Shown in pieces: positions 1 to 9,600 of a stretch of 64,000 nucleotides of DNA. The notes beneath the pieces are model-generated. The model saw only the letters and a program-made list of their open reading frames with translations. It was not told the origin of the DNA and searched no databases. The translations under genes and the position numbers were made by a program. Every line of letters begins with the position of its first letter. Within the stretch, counting starts at the first letter, position 1. Origin of the DNA: Niastella vici (lineage in GTDB: Bacteria > Bacteroidota > Bacteroidia > Chitinophagales > Chitinophagaceae); the NCBI RefSeq assembly GCF_002077945.1, contig NZ_LVYD01000054.1, forward strand, positions 62,001 to 126,000, given 5' to 3'.

Positions 1-126
1 AAACGAAGCACCCTCCTTTTTGTAAAGGAGTTTACAATTAGCAGTCAATTGCATACATTTGTTTTGTTTGGGTTAATGAAAAAGCAGTCTTCGCCGATTG
101 TGATTTTGGGTTAACCCGAACTTACC

Positions 127-160
127 GCCGGAGGTGCTTCCATCACTTCCGGCTTTTTTT
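127..160 (+). terminator. Rho-independent terminator (plus strand)
   Basis: A 10-bp stem, GCCGGAGGTG at 127-136 pairing with CACTTCCGGC at 144-153 with one G-T wobble and a 7-nt loop, is followed by seven T residues at 154-160. It reads on the plus strand, so it would end a transcript entering from left of the window. The rest of 1-225 shows no coding sequence I can support. Confidence 0.6.
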
Positions 161-225
161 CGGCTTAACAAATCACTCAGTTAGATTTTTAAGTTGTTAT
201 AAAAAGCTTTACGATATAAATATTT

Positions 226-1440
226 TCATGGCCTTACCTTTATTTTTCTGCCTTCGATAGAAAAACTTATGTTACTGGCCTGAAGGATCTGTAATAATTG
301 TGAAAGTCCCGCCGATCTCGGCACTTCCCCTGAGAAGGTCCTGTGGGGCATTACGCCGTCGTATTCAACATCTACATTATACCACCTTTCTATTTGCCGC
401 ATAATACCGGTAATATCCATATTCTTAAATGAAGTGTAGCCGTTTTTCCAGGCAACAGCCAGGTCTACATCGGCATTGGGGATCATTCTGAATTCGCCCT
501 GATCGCTTAATTGTATTTCCTGTCCCGGCGACAGTAAACTGCTTTTATTTCCTTTGTATACTTTAACTTTTCCTTCAAGCAGCGTGGTGTTCAATGTTTT
601 TTCATTATCATATGCCATTATGTTAAAGTGGGTGCCAAGCACTTCCACCTGCATTTGTTTTACATGTACTATAAATGGCAGGCGTTCTTTTTTATCATAT
701 GCTTTGGCCACCTCAAAATAAGCTTCACCGGTAAGTTCTACATCCCGCGTTTTTCCTTTGAAGGCAGTAGGATAACGCAGGGAGGAAGCAGCGTTCAGCC
801 ATACGCCTGTACCATCGGGCAATGTAACATGATACTGACCCCCGCGGGGCGTGCTGAGGATATTATAAAATATAGCAGACTGGCTGCCTGTACCAGTATA
901 GGCAATAGCCCCGTCTTCCGTTTTAATAATGGCAGTATTATCTTGTCGTGTTATTTCGCCTGTATTGGCACTGTCAAGAACCATTACTGAGCCGTCGCCC
1001 AACTGCAAGGTTGCTTTGTTGTCACCGGGCGCCAGATCCTTAACCGGTAAAGCTTTCTGTTGCACAGCTACAGGAAGATCCTTTTTCGGCTTTTGATGAA
1101 TGAAATAATAAACTATTGATGCAGATAAAGCGATAATCAGGATCGCTGCTGCCACCCTGGTTAAAGTAAACAACCGGCGTACCGGAGCGGCCCTGCTGCT
1201 TAAATCTCCTGCATTTTCCAATAACTTTCCGTACAACTGTTCCCAGTTAACACCGGTATATGCTGATGCGTCTTGTGTTTCAATTAATAAACTGGCAATA
1301 TGCTCTTTAAGAATGGAAGTATCCTTTGCTGAAGCCATCCAATGAAATAGTTCCTGCTCTTCGGCGGCAGAAGAAATGCCCCGCGAATATTGCTGCAGCA
1401 AATACATGACCCTGTCGTTGGAGATAGGCATAGCAATCAT
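226..1440 (-). CDS. FecR-family anti-sigma factor
   Basis: A membrane-spanning anti-sigma regulator that would hold the neighbouring ECF sigma factor at the inner membrane until an outer-membrane TonB receptor signals. The 404-aa protein has a cytoplasmic N-terminal part (about 1-90), one transmembrane helix at about 92-114, a periplasmic FecR domain around 190-300 (with the typical STPRGGQYHVTLPDG run and a GEAYFEV motif) and a C-terminal DUF4974-type domain at about 330-404. It lies just downstream of the sigma gene on the same strand, the usual order. Two in-frame ATGs (1440 and 1431) are possible starts. The receptor it serves is not in the window: neither SusC here has an N-terminal STN signalling domain, so the partner is probably left of position 1. 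Confidence 0.93.
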   Translation of the reverse strand: MIAMPISNDRVMYLLQQYSRGISSAAEEQELFHWMASAKDTSILKEHIASLLIETQDASAYTGVNWEQLYGKLLENAGDLSSRAAPVRRLFTLTRVAAAILIIALSASIVYYFIHQKPKKDLPVAVQQKALPVKDLAPGDNKATLQLGDGSVMVLDSANTGEITRQDNTAIIKTEDGAIAYTGTGSQSAIFYNILSTPRGGQYHVTLPDGTGVWLNAASSLRYPTAFKGKTRDVELTGEAYFEVAKAYDKKERLPFIVHVKQMQVEVLGTHFNIMAYDNEKTLNTTLLEGKVKVYKGNKSSLLSPGQEIQLSDQGEFRMIPNADVDLAVAWKNGYTSFKNMDITGIMRQIERWYNVDVEYDGVMPHRTFSGEVPRSAGLSQLLQILQASNISFSIEGRKIKVRP

Positions 1441-1525
1441 TACTATTCTTTAAAACGGGTTGTTATGAACCCGCATTAAAATAGAGTCGCGAGACAAACA
1501 AATGTACCAGTGGAAAGAAAAATTT

Positions 1526-2170
1526 TTACGAATTTATTATAAAGAGGATGGCCGACAGTCCCGTAGCCTGTTGAAGATATAACCGAATGTTTTTCATAGC
1601 TTCCTGCAAATGATTTCTTACAGTATTGGGAGAAATGCCAAGTTGCCCGGCTATTTCTTCGCGGCTTAAACCGCTTTCCCTGCTTAATTTATAAATAAGT
1701 TGTTGCTGAGTGGGCAATTTGTTAATGGCGGCAAGGATCAATTGCTGACTTTCCTTTGCATCAAGCCAATTCTCCACTTCCTGATTATTTTCAGCAGGTG
1801 AGCCGGCTATTTCTTCGCGCATTTTCTTTTCAATGGCCAGCTTCCTGAAATATTTGGATACACTATTGTAAACCATTGTGATCAGGTAGCTTTCAGGCTT
1901 TTCTATATCCGGAAGCAGGGACCGCTTCAGCCAAATGGTAAGAAATATTTCCTGAACTATTTCTTCTGCAAGCACCGGGGATCGGGTCAACTTCAATGCA
2001 GTTGCATAAAAACGTACTTTGTGCCGCTCGAATAACTGCCTGAATGCCGCTTCATCTGACTGCGCAATACGAAGAAAAAGAGCCATATCATCATATGGTT
2101 GCAAGTTGGGCAAGCTGGTCGTTGATTTTGACAAATGTAGCCTTTTTCCCAACAATAAAAATCTGTCCAT
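1526..2170 (-). CDS. ECF RNA polymerase sigma-70 factor
   Basis: Directs RNA polymerase to a small regulon and is probably controlled by the FecR protein encoded 85 bp downstream. Region 2 is visible (AFRQLFERHK, then AEEIVQEIFLTIW), followed by a variable linker and a region-4 helix-turn-helix near the C-terminus (SREEIAGQLGISPNTVRNH). About 214 aa, a little longer than usual because of an N-terminal extension. I start at the ATG at 2170 rather than the GTG nine bases upstream. A third candidate, the ATG at 2086 (MALFLRI), would give the more typical length of about 186 aa and could be the true start. Confidence 0.9.
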   Translation of the reverse strand: MDRFLLLGKRLHLSKSTTSLPNLQPYDDMALFLRIAQSDEAAFRQLFERHKVRFYATALKLTRSPVLAEEIVQEIFLTIWLKRSLLPDIEKPESYLITMVYNSVSKYFRKLAIEKKMREEIAGSPAENNQEVENWLDAKESQQLILAAINKLPTQQQLIYKLSRESGLSREEIAGQLGISPNTVRNHLQEAMKNIRLYLQQATGLSAILFIINS

Positions 2171-2213
2171 TTTCAGCACCAGAAATGGATATTAATTAAC
2201 CCGCTTTTACCGG

Positions 2214-2513
2214 CTATTCATATAACCGCACTTTTTTCTGCAACTCCCGCATCTCCTGCTGCATTGCTTCTATCCGCCCGAGCAGATGAAAAATGGTTTC
2301 TATTCCTTCCAGGTTTATATCAAGCTCATAATGCAGCCGCACCATTTTTTCGAGTAAAGGTAGCTGTGTATCGGAAATAGCCAGTTGTTCGCCGATGGTA
2401 GAGATATTAATGAGGCCTTGTTGACCAAGGGATTCTATAAAAGAAATTTCTATATGGTGTCCGGCGCAAAATTCGCTTACGACTATCAGCTGTTCATTGT
2501 CCATGGCTGGCAT
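2214..2513 (-). CDS. cbpM: Chaperone modulator CbpM
   Basis: A small MerR-like-fold protein that binds the J domain of CbpA and inhibits its co-chaperone activity. The 99-aa sequence matches the family's size and shape: an N-terminal helical region with ISFIESLGQQGLI, a central LLEKMVRLHYELDINLEGIE segment and a C-terminal coiled-coil tail (MQQEMRELQKKVRL). It starts one base after the stop codon of the upstream cbpA gene, so the pair is almost certainly co-transcribed and translationally coupled, as in other bacteria. The assignment rests strongly on this adjacency as well as the sequence. Confidence 0.9.
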   Translation of the reverse strand: MPAMDNEQLIVVSEFCAGHHIEISFIESLGQQGLINISTIGEQLAISDTQLPLLEKMVRLHYELDINLEGIETIFHLLGRIEAMQQEMRELQKKVRLYE

Positions 2514-2514
2514 T

Positions 2515-3411
2515 TTATTTCATTTCAGATAGTTGTTTAAATAATTTCTTCTGCTCTTCGGTAAGGTTAGTGGGCAACTTAACATGCACAGTTATATACA
2601 GATCGCCAAACCGGCCTTCTTCCCTGTATACCGGAAATCCTTTATCCTTCAACCGGATCTTTGTACCGTTCTGCGTTTCAGGTTTGATCTTTATTTTCAC
2701 CTTACCACTGAGTGTATCAATGGTAACTTCGCCGCCAAGCAGCGCTGTATACAAATCAATATCCAGTGTTTGGTAAAGATCATTACCGAGGCGTTTAAAA
2801 GACGTATTATTAACAATTGAAAACGTGATATACAGGTCTCCGGCAGGGCCGCCATTCAAACCTTCGCCCCCATGCCCCTTGAGCCGTATTTTTTGGCCAT
2901 CCTCAATGCCTGCTGGTACAGTAATGCGAATATTCTTTCCGTTTACCGTGAACGTTTGTTTATGAGTAGCATACGCATCCGTGAGATTAACTTTCATTTC
3001 CGTTTCATAATCCTGCCCGCGGAACTTTGATTTGCTGCCACCCCGGCGTGATTGCCGCCCGAACAACGATTCGAAAAAGTCGGAAAAGTCGCCCTCCCCA
3101 AAATCTTCCGATGAAAAATGCTGTCCACCGCCGCCAAATGGCTGCTGTTGCTGCCGGGACCTTTTCGCCTGCTCAAACTGTTCGGCATGCGCCCAGTCTT
3201 TCCCATACTGATCGTACTTCTTCCTTTTCTCCGGGTCACTCAGCACTTCGTTCGCCTCATTGATCTGTTGAAACTTTTTATTGGCGGCCGTATCATTAGG
3301 GTTGAGGTCAGGATGATACTTGCGCGCCAGTTTTCGGTATGCTTTTTTTACCTCGTCGGGCGAAGCGCTTTTATCGATACCCAGTATACTATAATAATCC
3401 ACAAACTCCAT
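2515..3411 (-). CDS. cbpA: CbpA-type J-domain co-chaperone (class B, no zinc finger)
   Basis: Stimulates DnaK ATP hydrolysis and delivers substrates. The CbpA branch is also known for nucleoid binding. The 298-aa protein has a J domain at about 1-70 with the HPD motif ([10 protein letters not shown]), a Gly/Phe/Gln-rich linker at about 85-130 ([20 protein letters not shown]), and two beta-rich C-terminal substrate-binding domains at about 135-295. The four CxxCxGxG zinc repeats of DnaJ are absent, so this is not the canonical DnaJ. It heads a two-gene operon with cbpM. The start at 3411 gives the normal [13 protein letters not shown]-terminus. Its upstream region abuts a gene remnant on the other strand, leaving only about 20 bp of clear intergenic DNA. 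Confidence 0.95.
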   Translation of the reverse strand: MEFVDYYSILGIDKSASPDEVKKAYRKLARKYHPDLNPNDTAANKKFQQINEANEVLSDPEKRKKYDQYGKDWAHAEQFEQAKRSRQQQQPFGGGGQHFSSEDFGEGDFSDFFESLFGRQSRRGGSKSKFRGQDYETEMKVNLTDAYATHKQTFTVNGKNIRITVPAGIEDGQKIRLKGHGGEGLNGGPAGDLYITFSIVNNTSFKRLGNDLYQTLDIDLYTALLGGEVTIDTLSGKVKIKIKPETQNGTKIRLKDKGFPVYREEGRFGDLYITVHVKLPTNLTEEQKKLFKQLSEMK

Positions 3412-3428
3412 AACGTTGTTTTTATAAC

Positions 3429-3902
3429 ATGTATGGTAAATTTACTGAAAAAGCGGGCTGGAACAAACCGTTACCACCGGGCAGGTTTAAAGGTGTTGCG
3501 GTTCACGAAGCCATGGGAAGCTATGTAGCACAGATTGCTGAGATCTCTGTTGAGAACAAACACATCAGGGTGCACCGGGTCGTATGCGCCATTGATTGCG
3601 GCGTGGCGGTAAACCCGGACGGCGTTATTGCCCAGATGGAAGGGGGCATTATTTTCGGCCTTTCGGCAGCCCTGTATGGTGAAATAACCCTTGAAAAAGG
3701 TAGGGTTCACCAGTCTAATTTTCATAATTACCGCCTCGTGCGGATGAATGAATGCCCTCATATTGAAGTATATATAGTTCCCGGCACCGAAAAAATGGGC
3801 GGAGCCGGCGAACCGGGCGTTCCCCCCATTGCCCCAGCCCTGGCAAATGCCATATTTTCTGCAACCGGGCAACGATTAAGAAACTTACCTTTGCGCTTAT
3901 AA
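3429..3902 (+). pseudogene. C-terminal remnant of molybdopterin-binding aldehyde oxidase / isoquinoline 1-oxidoreductase beta subunit
   Basis: The 157 residues resemble the end of the large molybdenum-cofactor subunit of IorB/CoxL-type dehydrogenases: a [20 protein letters not shown] run, AQIAEISV, then [20 protein letters not shown] and the terminal [20 protein letters not shown] block. Family members are about 700 aa or more, so roughly the first three quarters are missing. The homology begins at the very first codons, within 20 bp of the start of cbpA on the opposite strand, so the upstream part was probably lost in a rearrangement. No [2Fe-2S] subunit gene or other molybdoenzyme gene lies nearby. 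The reading frame is still open, which suggests recent loss. It cannot be a working enzyme. Confidence 0.85.
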
Positions 3903-3918
3903 AGGCACCGGAAAGGTT

Positions 3919-4245
3919 ATGAAGGCAACACACATGACAGGGAAGGACTTTGAATTTTTAATCACCCCTGGTGATTTGGAAATAAAGCGGGAAGATTTTG
4001 ACAACCTGATGACCCCTGATTCCCTGACCTGGACAAAAGTTTCCAAAAACAACAGAACATACTACCAGGTTGGCAAAGATGAATTTTCGTATTCAACGGA
4101 AAAATCCGGAATACAAATGTCCTTTAACTATACGATCACCTTTGAAAAGGCCCGGCAGATCGTTGAGGAAGTATCCACTAAACTCTCACAATACACAGGA
4201 AAAGAAATTGATGTTCTTGTTGTATCTATAGATATTAATGCCTGA
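3919..4245 (+). CDS. Hypothetical protein
   Basis: A 108-aa soluble protein I do not recognise. It is acidic, has no signal peptide or membrane segment, and reads as a mixed alpha/beta fold: FEFLITPGDLEIKREDF, a beta-rich middle with TYYQVGKDEFSYS, then a helix FEKARQIVEEVSTKLSQY and a final strand IDVLVVSIDI. It follows the molybdoenzyme remnant by 16 bp on the same strand and may once have shared its transcript. A second ATG at 3934 could be the start. Codon use looks like that of its neighbours, and a real gene is more likely than not. Confidence 0.65.
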   Translation: MKATHMTGKDFEFLITPGDLEIKREDFDNLMTPDSLTWTKVSKNNRTYYQVGKDEFSYSTEKSGIQMSFNYTITFEKARQIVEEVSTKLSQYTGKEIDVLVVSIDINA

Positions 4246-4292
4246 GCTGGCCCAACTTTTACATAAAGTGTGCCGGTATAAAAACCGGGCTT

Positions 4293-6338
4293 TCACTTCC
4301 CCTCCCTGTTATACGTCTTCTTCCCTACCCCCACTCCCGTGATCGTAAGTTTATTCCAGTTGGCAGGCAGTGATGATCTTATCTGAATAATTCCTTTAGG
4401 AGTAATTTCAAGCCCGCCGAAACCCATTAATACCGCTTGCAGAATACCACCTGCACCGGTGGCAAAATAGGGATTGGTTCCACCCTTTGTTTCGGCAATT
4501 ACCCTGAACGGCGGATTCAGGTTTGGTACATAGGCATCTTTAAACCACTGATACGCTTTACTGCCATCGCCGAGGCGCGCATACAACAAAGTAAAAACAG
4601 CTTGCGTCATGGCCGGCGTTCCTTCATTGGGAATTCTTGTTTCGTAATACTCCAGGTCTTTACGGATCTGTTTAACATCAGTGATCTCTTTTAACGGATA
4701 GGCCAGCAGGTTAACATCGGCCTGTTTAATGCCTTCGCCTTTATATGTTGCATGTTCCTGTGTAACGCCATTGTCTAATTTTAAAATAGGAATATTATTG
4801 GCTACCGTCATCCATTCGGGATTGGGCGTTATGCCAAGTATACCTGCGGCCTGTGTGGCGTATTGTAAATTGGCTTTGGCCGCTGCATTGGTAAATGCAT
4901 TGTTGTCTACATTCTCGGCCCATTCATCCGCTGCCACTACATTTTTTATATCATAATGTCCTGCTCCATTCCGTTCAACACGGCTTGCCCAAAAATCGGC
5001 TGTTGCTGATAATATCGGGTATCCCTTTTCGTGAAGCCATTGTTTATCCTGCGTTACCGCATAATAATTCCAGGCAGCAATGGCCACATCGGCGGTAATG
5101 TGATGTTCAAAGGGTCCGCTCAATGCCCACACCGGGGTTTCTTCCACCCCGCTTTCGGCACTTTCCCAGGGATACATAGCGCCCTTAAACCCATTGGCAA
5201 ATGCATTTCGTTTGGCGGCATCCAATCGTTGAAAGCGATACTCCACCATGCTGCGTGCGAGTTCGGGATGCAACACCAACAAGGCCGGATACATCCATAG
5301 TTCTGCATCCCAAAAAACATGACCATTGTAGCCCAGTCCGCTCAGGCCCATGGGCGATGGCGAATTGGCGGTTCCTTCCCGTACAAAAGAATAAAGATGA
5401 TACAGCATGCTGTGCACGTCCTGTTGCGCCTGCGCATCGCCATCAATAACAATATCACTTTTCCAAAGACTGTCCCAGGCCTGCTGATGAAATTTCAACA
5501 GCCGGTCACGCCCTTCCAACCGGGCAAAAATGGTGAGGCGCTCTGCTTCATTCAATGGATCGTCATGATGCGCAGAAGTGATTGAAGAACCAGCTATTGA
5601 ATAGCGGTATTGCTCTCCTGCCTTTATATTCTTTGAAAACTTCATCAGGTGCATATTATTGTCCCACATTTCATGGATCACCCGCGGTTCCTGCCCATGC
5701 GGTTCCGCAAATAAAAATGTATTGGAGGCGCATAGCATTAATTTCCCCGTAGGTGATTTGGCCGATGAAGTAAGCAGCGACAACACCACATGCGGCCGGT
5801 CAATTTCGTTGTAATAATTCTGTACATCTTTCAACGCATCGGGCGCTTCCATTACGCTGGAGCCGGTAATAGTGAGATCTTTTTTGGCAGTGATGTTTAC
5901 ATCCATCAATACGGTGAACGGCAATTGACGCAATGAATAATAGGTATAGCTGATTGTAGCTTTATCGCCATAGTCAAATGAACTGGTAAATGCGGCATGC
6001 TGCATATCGAGTTCCTGCTTAAAATTGGTAATGCTGGCGGCATCAACCCGGCGGCCATCAACATCAAGGTTCATGTTCAGCAGGTTGAAGCTGCGCAGAA
6101 AATTGCTTACCCGGCCACGTCCATATAAGTCATAAGCCCCCGCCAGCACCACCTCTTTTACCTTGAACGGTTCCGGTGACGATACAATACCGATCATACC
6201 ATTGGCAACGGTAATGCCATAATAGTTTGAGCGGTCGATCTGTGTGGCGGTGATCTTCCAGGGATCCTGGGAAAAAGAATCGTTCGACATGCTCAGGATG
6301 GAAAAGAGCATTACAATAATGATGAGGGCATGTTTCAT
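4293..6338 (-). CDS. Secreted GH65-like glycoside hydrolase
   Basis: Probably cleaves an alpha-glucosidic (or related) linkage in an oligosaccharide handled by the adjacent SusCD system. The 681-aa protein has a signal peptide (about 1-23, ending SMSNDSFSQ), an N-terminal beta-sandwich at about 25-270, and an (alpha/alpha)6-barrel. The family's DEYHENVDNNAYTN motif is present as DEWAENVDNNAFTN, which places the likely general acid at Glu472. A KQADV motif follows at about 540. A cytoplasmic maltose or kojibiose phosphorylase would not carry a signal peptide, so a hydrolase of the acid-trehalase/glucosylgalactosyl-hydroxylysine glucosidase type is more likely, but the substrate is not decided by sequence. 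It diverges from susC across a 308-bp gap. Confidence 0.85.
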   Translation of the reverse strand: MKHALIIIVMLFSILSMSNDSFSQDPWKITATQIDRSNYYGITVANGMIGIVSSPEPFKVKEVVLAGAYDLYGRGRVSNFLRSFNLLNMNLDVDGRRVDAASITNFKQELDMQHAAFTSSFDYGDKATISYTYYSLRQLPFTVLMDVNITAKKDLTITGSSVMEAPDALKDVQNYYNEIDRPHVVLSLLTSSAKSPTGKLMLCASNTFLFAEPHGQEPRVIHEMWDNNMHLMKFSKNIKAGEQYRYSIAGSSITSAHHDDPLNEAERLTIFARLEGRDRLLKFHQQAWDSLWKSDIVIDGDAQAQQDVHSMLYHLYSFVREGTANSPSPMGLSGLGYNGHVFWDAELWMYPALLVLHPELARSMVEYRFQRLDAAKRNAFANGFKGAMYPWESAESGVEETPVWALSGPFEHHITADVAIAAWNYYAVTQDKQWLHEKGYPILSATADFWASRVERNGAGHYDIKNVVAADEWAENVDNNAFTNAAAKANLQYATQAAGILGITPNPEWMTVANNIPILKLDNGVTQEHATYKGEGIKQADVNLLAYPLKEITDVKQIRKDLEYYETRIPNEGTPAMTQAVFTLLYARLGDGSKAYQWFKDAYVPNLNPPFRVIAETKGGTNPYFATGAGGILQAVLMGFGGLEITPKGIIQIRSSLPANWNKLTITGVGVGKKTYNREGK

Positions 6339-6646
6339 AATGGCAATCGATTTAAATAGTTCATTGAATAGCTCTACGCTACTTTCGGCACGGGACCAGT
6401 TGACCTGTTTTAGTAAGGACGGAAGGTGATATTCAAATGTACCTGAATTCGCTAAAACATACGCTAAACCCTCTTTATTGTATTTAGCATTAATCCCAAA
6501 TCATACATTTTTTTGGATGTTTGAAATATTGTAATAATTTAGTGGTATAGTATAGTATAGAACAGTACGTCGTGATACACCTTTTCTTTTAAAGTTTCCG
6601 TCGCATGGGTGCTGCCCATGCCAACCAAACCAACAATTGCTTGAAT
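6339..6646. promoter_or_regulatory. Divergent intergenic region between GH65-like gene and susC
   Basis: A 308-bp AT-rich gap that must hold the promoters for both arms of the PUL. It contains three direct copies of TATAG at 6546-6560 and an AT-rich run at about 6480-6545. I could not find a convincing pair of Bacteroidetes -33/-7 elements for either gene. No regulator gene (sigma/anti-sigma, hybrid two-component or AraC) sits in the PUL itself. Confidence 0.4.
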
Positions 6647-9600
6647 ATGAATATTAGAATTGCCTGCTTACACAGCTGGAAGCGTTCATTTCATCGCTTG
6701 CCACCCCCTCTGCTTATCGTTATCGTTGTAAATTTCCTGTCGTTGCATTCATTCGCACAAACTGCCGGGCCGTTGACCGGGTTTGTACTGGATAGTGTTA
6801 ACCACCAACCCATCAATGGGGTATCGGTGGTCATCAAAGGATCGAGACAGGGAACCAGTACCGACAAAAAAGGCGCCTTTGCCCTCGACATTTCAGGCAA
6901 CCAGGCGCTGCTTGAGTTCTCTTATGTTGGGTACCGCACCAGGGAACTGATCGTTCAAAAAGGTAAAACAGTGACTGTAAACCTGGCGCCAATGATCGAC
7001 ACATTTGGCGCGGTGGTGGTTACCGCCTTCGGCCGCAAAGAACGGCGCGAAGCAGTGGTTGGTTCTGTTACCAGCATACAGCCGGGTGAATTAAAAATAC
7101 CGGCCAGCAACCTCACCAATGCCCTTGCAGGAAAAGTGGCCGGCGTTATCGCCTTTCAACGAAGCGGGCAGCCGGGGCTCGACAACTCCTCGTTCTTCAT
7201 TCGCGGCGTTACCACACTTGGGTATAGTAACAGTCCGCTCATACTTGTAGATAACATCGAGCTTACCGCCAGCGACCTGGCCAGGCTGCAGGTTGATGAT
7301 ATCGCCAGCTTTTCCATTTTAAAAGATGCCAGTGCTGCTGCGCTGTATGGCGCCCGCGGCGCTAATGGCGTAATTCTGGTGACCACCAAAGAAGGAAAGG
7401 CCGGCAAGGCAAAAGTGGAACTCCGGGTTGAATCGGCTATTTCTGAACCCACTAAAAATATCGAGCTGGCCGATCCCATTACGTATATGCGCACGTACAA
7501 CGAAGCGCTTACCACCAGGGACCCGCTGGCTACGCCATTCTATAGCCCCAACAAGATCATCGGTACGCAAAAAACATTGGCGGGTGAAGGCGGTATTTAT
7601 CCCTACATCTATCCTGCCACCGATTGGATGAAGGCTACCTTCAAAGAAAACACCCGTACCTACCGGGCCAACTTCAGTGTGAGCGGCGGTAACAACCTGG
7701 CAAAATATTATGTGGCCGGTTCGTATTCGAGAGACAATGGTATTCTGCAGGTGAACCCGGTGAACAATTTCAACTCAGGAATGAAATTTGAAAATTACCA
7801 GTTGCGGGCCAACACCAGCATAAAAGCCACTTCCACTACCGAAGTAGGTGTGCGCCTCTGGGGTAATTTCAACGAATACCTGGGCCCCATCAGCAACCAG
7901 GGCGGCACATTTGCCACCGATCTGTATTCGCAGGTGCTGCATTCGAACCCCGTTGCCTTCCCGGCCTTTTTTCAACCCGACAGCGCCAACCGCAATACCA
8001 AACACATTCTGTTCGGTAATGCCATTGACCAAACCGGCAATTTGCAGGCGAATCCCTATGCATCGTTGATGTATGGTTATAAAAGCTTTTCCGAATCGCG
8101 CATGAGTGCCCAGTTTGAAGTGAACCAGAACCTGAAGTTCATTACACCCGGCCTCACCTTCTTTGGCATGTTCAGTACCAACCGGTATTCTTATTTTGAT
8201 GTAAGCCGCAATTACGCGCCCTTTTATTATAACGTACAGAGTTATGATGAAAAGACCGGCGAGTACAAGCTCAGCTGGCTGAACTCGCAACCAGGTTCGG
8301 CCCGTGAATACCTCAGCTACAACGAAGGACCCAAATACCAGAACTCGTATGTGTACATGTTAGGAAGGATCGATTACAGCCGCCTTTTTGGTAAACATAA
8401 TGCAGGCGCTTCATTGGTTGGAACCCGGCAGCAGACCCTGAGCGGAAATGCCGGCAGCCTGCAGGCTTCCTTACCCAACCGCAACCTCGGAGTTTCGGGC
8501 CGCGCCAGCTATTCCTATGATAACAAATATTTCGTTGAATTCAATTTTGGTTACAATGGTTCGGAGAAATTTTCTCCTGAACACCGTTTTGGCTTCTTCC
8601 CCACAGTGGGTGCAGGCTGGGTAGTGTCGAATGAAAAATTCTGGGCTGGCAATCTCGCCAACCTCATTACCCGCCTGAAGCTGCGGGGCAGTTACGGCCT
8701 GGTGGGGAATGATGCCATTGGCGATCCCAATTCGCAACGGTTCTTTTACCTGTCGAACGTAGCGCCCGATGCAGGCAACAGTGCTTCCTTTGGTACCAAT
8801 AATTCGGTGACCATGCGCGGAACAACGATCTATGCTTACCCCAATCCTGATGTAACCTGGGAAACTTCGCGCAAAACAAACCTCGCAGCAGAGATCACCC
8901 TGTTCAAAAAGTTAAATATTGTGGCCGAAGTATATCGCGAGAAAAGGTATAACATCCTTATTCAACGTGGTTATATTCCGGTCACTGTTGGTATTGAGAC
9001 CACTGCTCAAAACAATTTGCGCAGTAACCTGGGCAAGGCCAGTTCAGAAGGCATTGACCTGAACATTAATTACCGGCAGGACTTTTCGAACAGCCTTTGG
9101 GCTTCTGTGCTGGGTAACCTCACCATTACCCGCAACAAAGTAACCCACCTCGAAGAACCGGAATATCACAATAGCTGGAGCTTCCATACCGGACAAATGA
9201 TCAACCAGCCATTCGGCTATATTGCAGAAAGATTGTTTGTGGATGATAAGGAAGCCCGCAATTCGCCTGCCCAGATCTTTGGTAATTACCTGCCCATGGG
9301 CGGCGATATCAAATACCGCGACATCAATAAGGATGGCGTCATTAACCAGGATGACCAGGTGCCTATCGGTTTGCCTTCAACGCCGCAAATCATTTATGGT
9401 TTCGGATTTTCTGTAGGTTACAAGAATTTTGACATCAGCGCCTTCTTCCAGGGATCGGCCCGGTCAACTTTCTTTATTGATCCTACCGCCCGCACCGATT
9501 TCTACAATAATATCTTTGGAACCGCTCCTTTCGCCAACAATGCACAGATCTTAAAGGCTTATGCCAACGATCACTGGTCGGCAGAAAATCAAAACCTGTA

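Noticed and set aside
2515..3411. Canonical DnaJ
   Set aside because: No CxxCxGxG zinc repeats, and cbpM lies directly downstream, so CbpA is the better name.
3471..3872. 133-codon minus-strand frame opposite the molybdoenzyme fragment
   Set aside because: The plus-strand frame carries the recognisable family motifs; the minus frame does not resemble any protein.
7775..8290. 171-codon minus-strand frame inside susC
   Set aside because: Antisense shadow of a clear SusC barrel; no recognisable domain.
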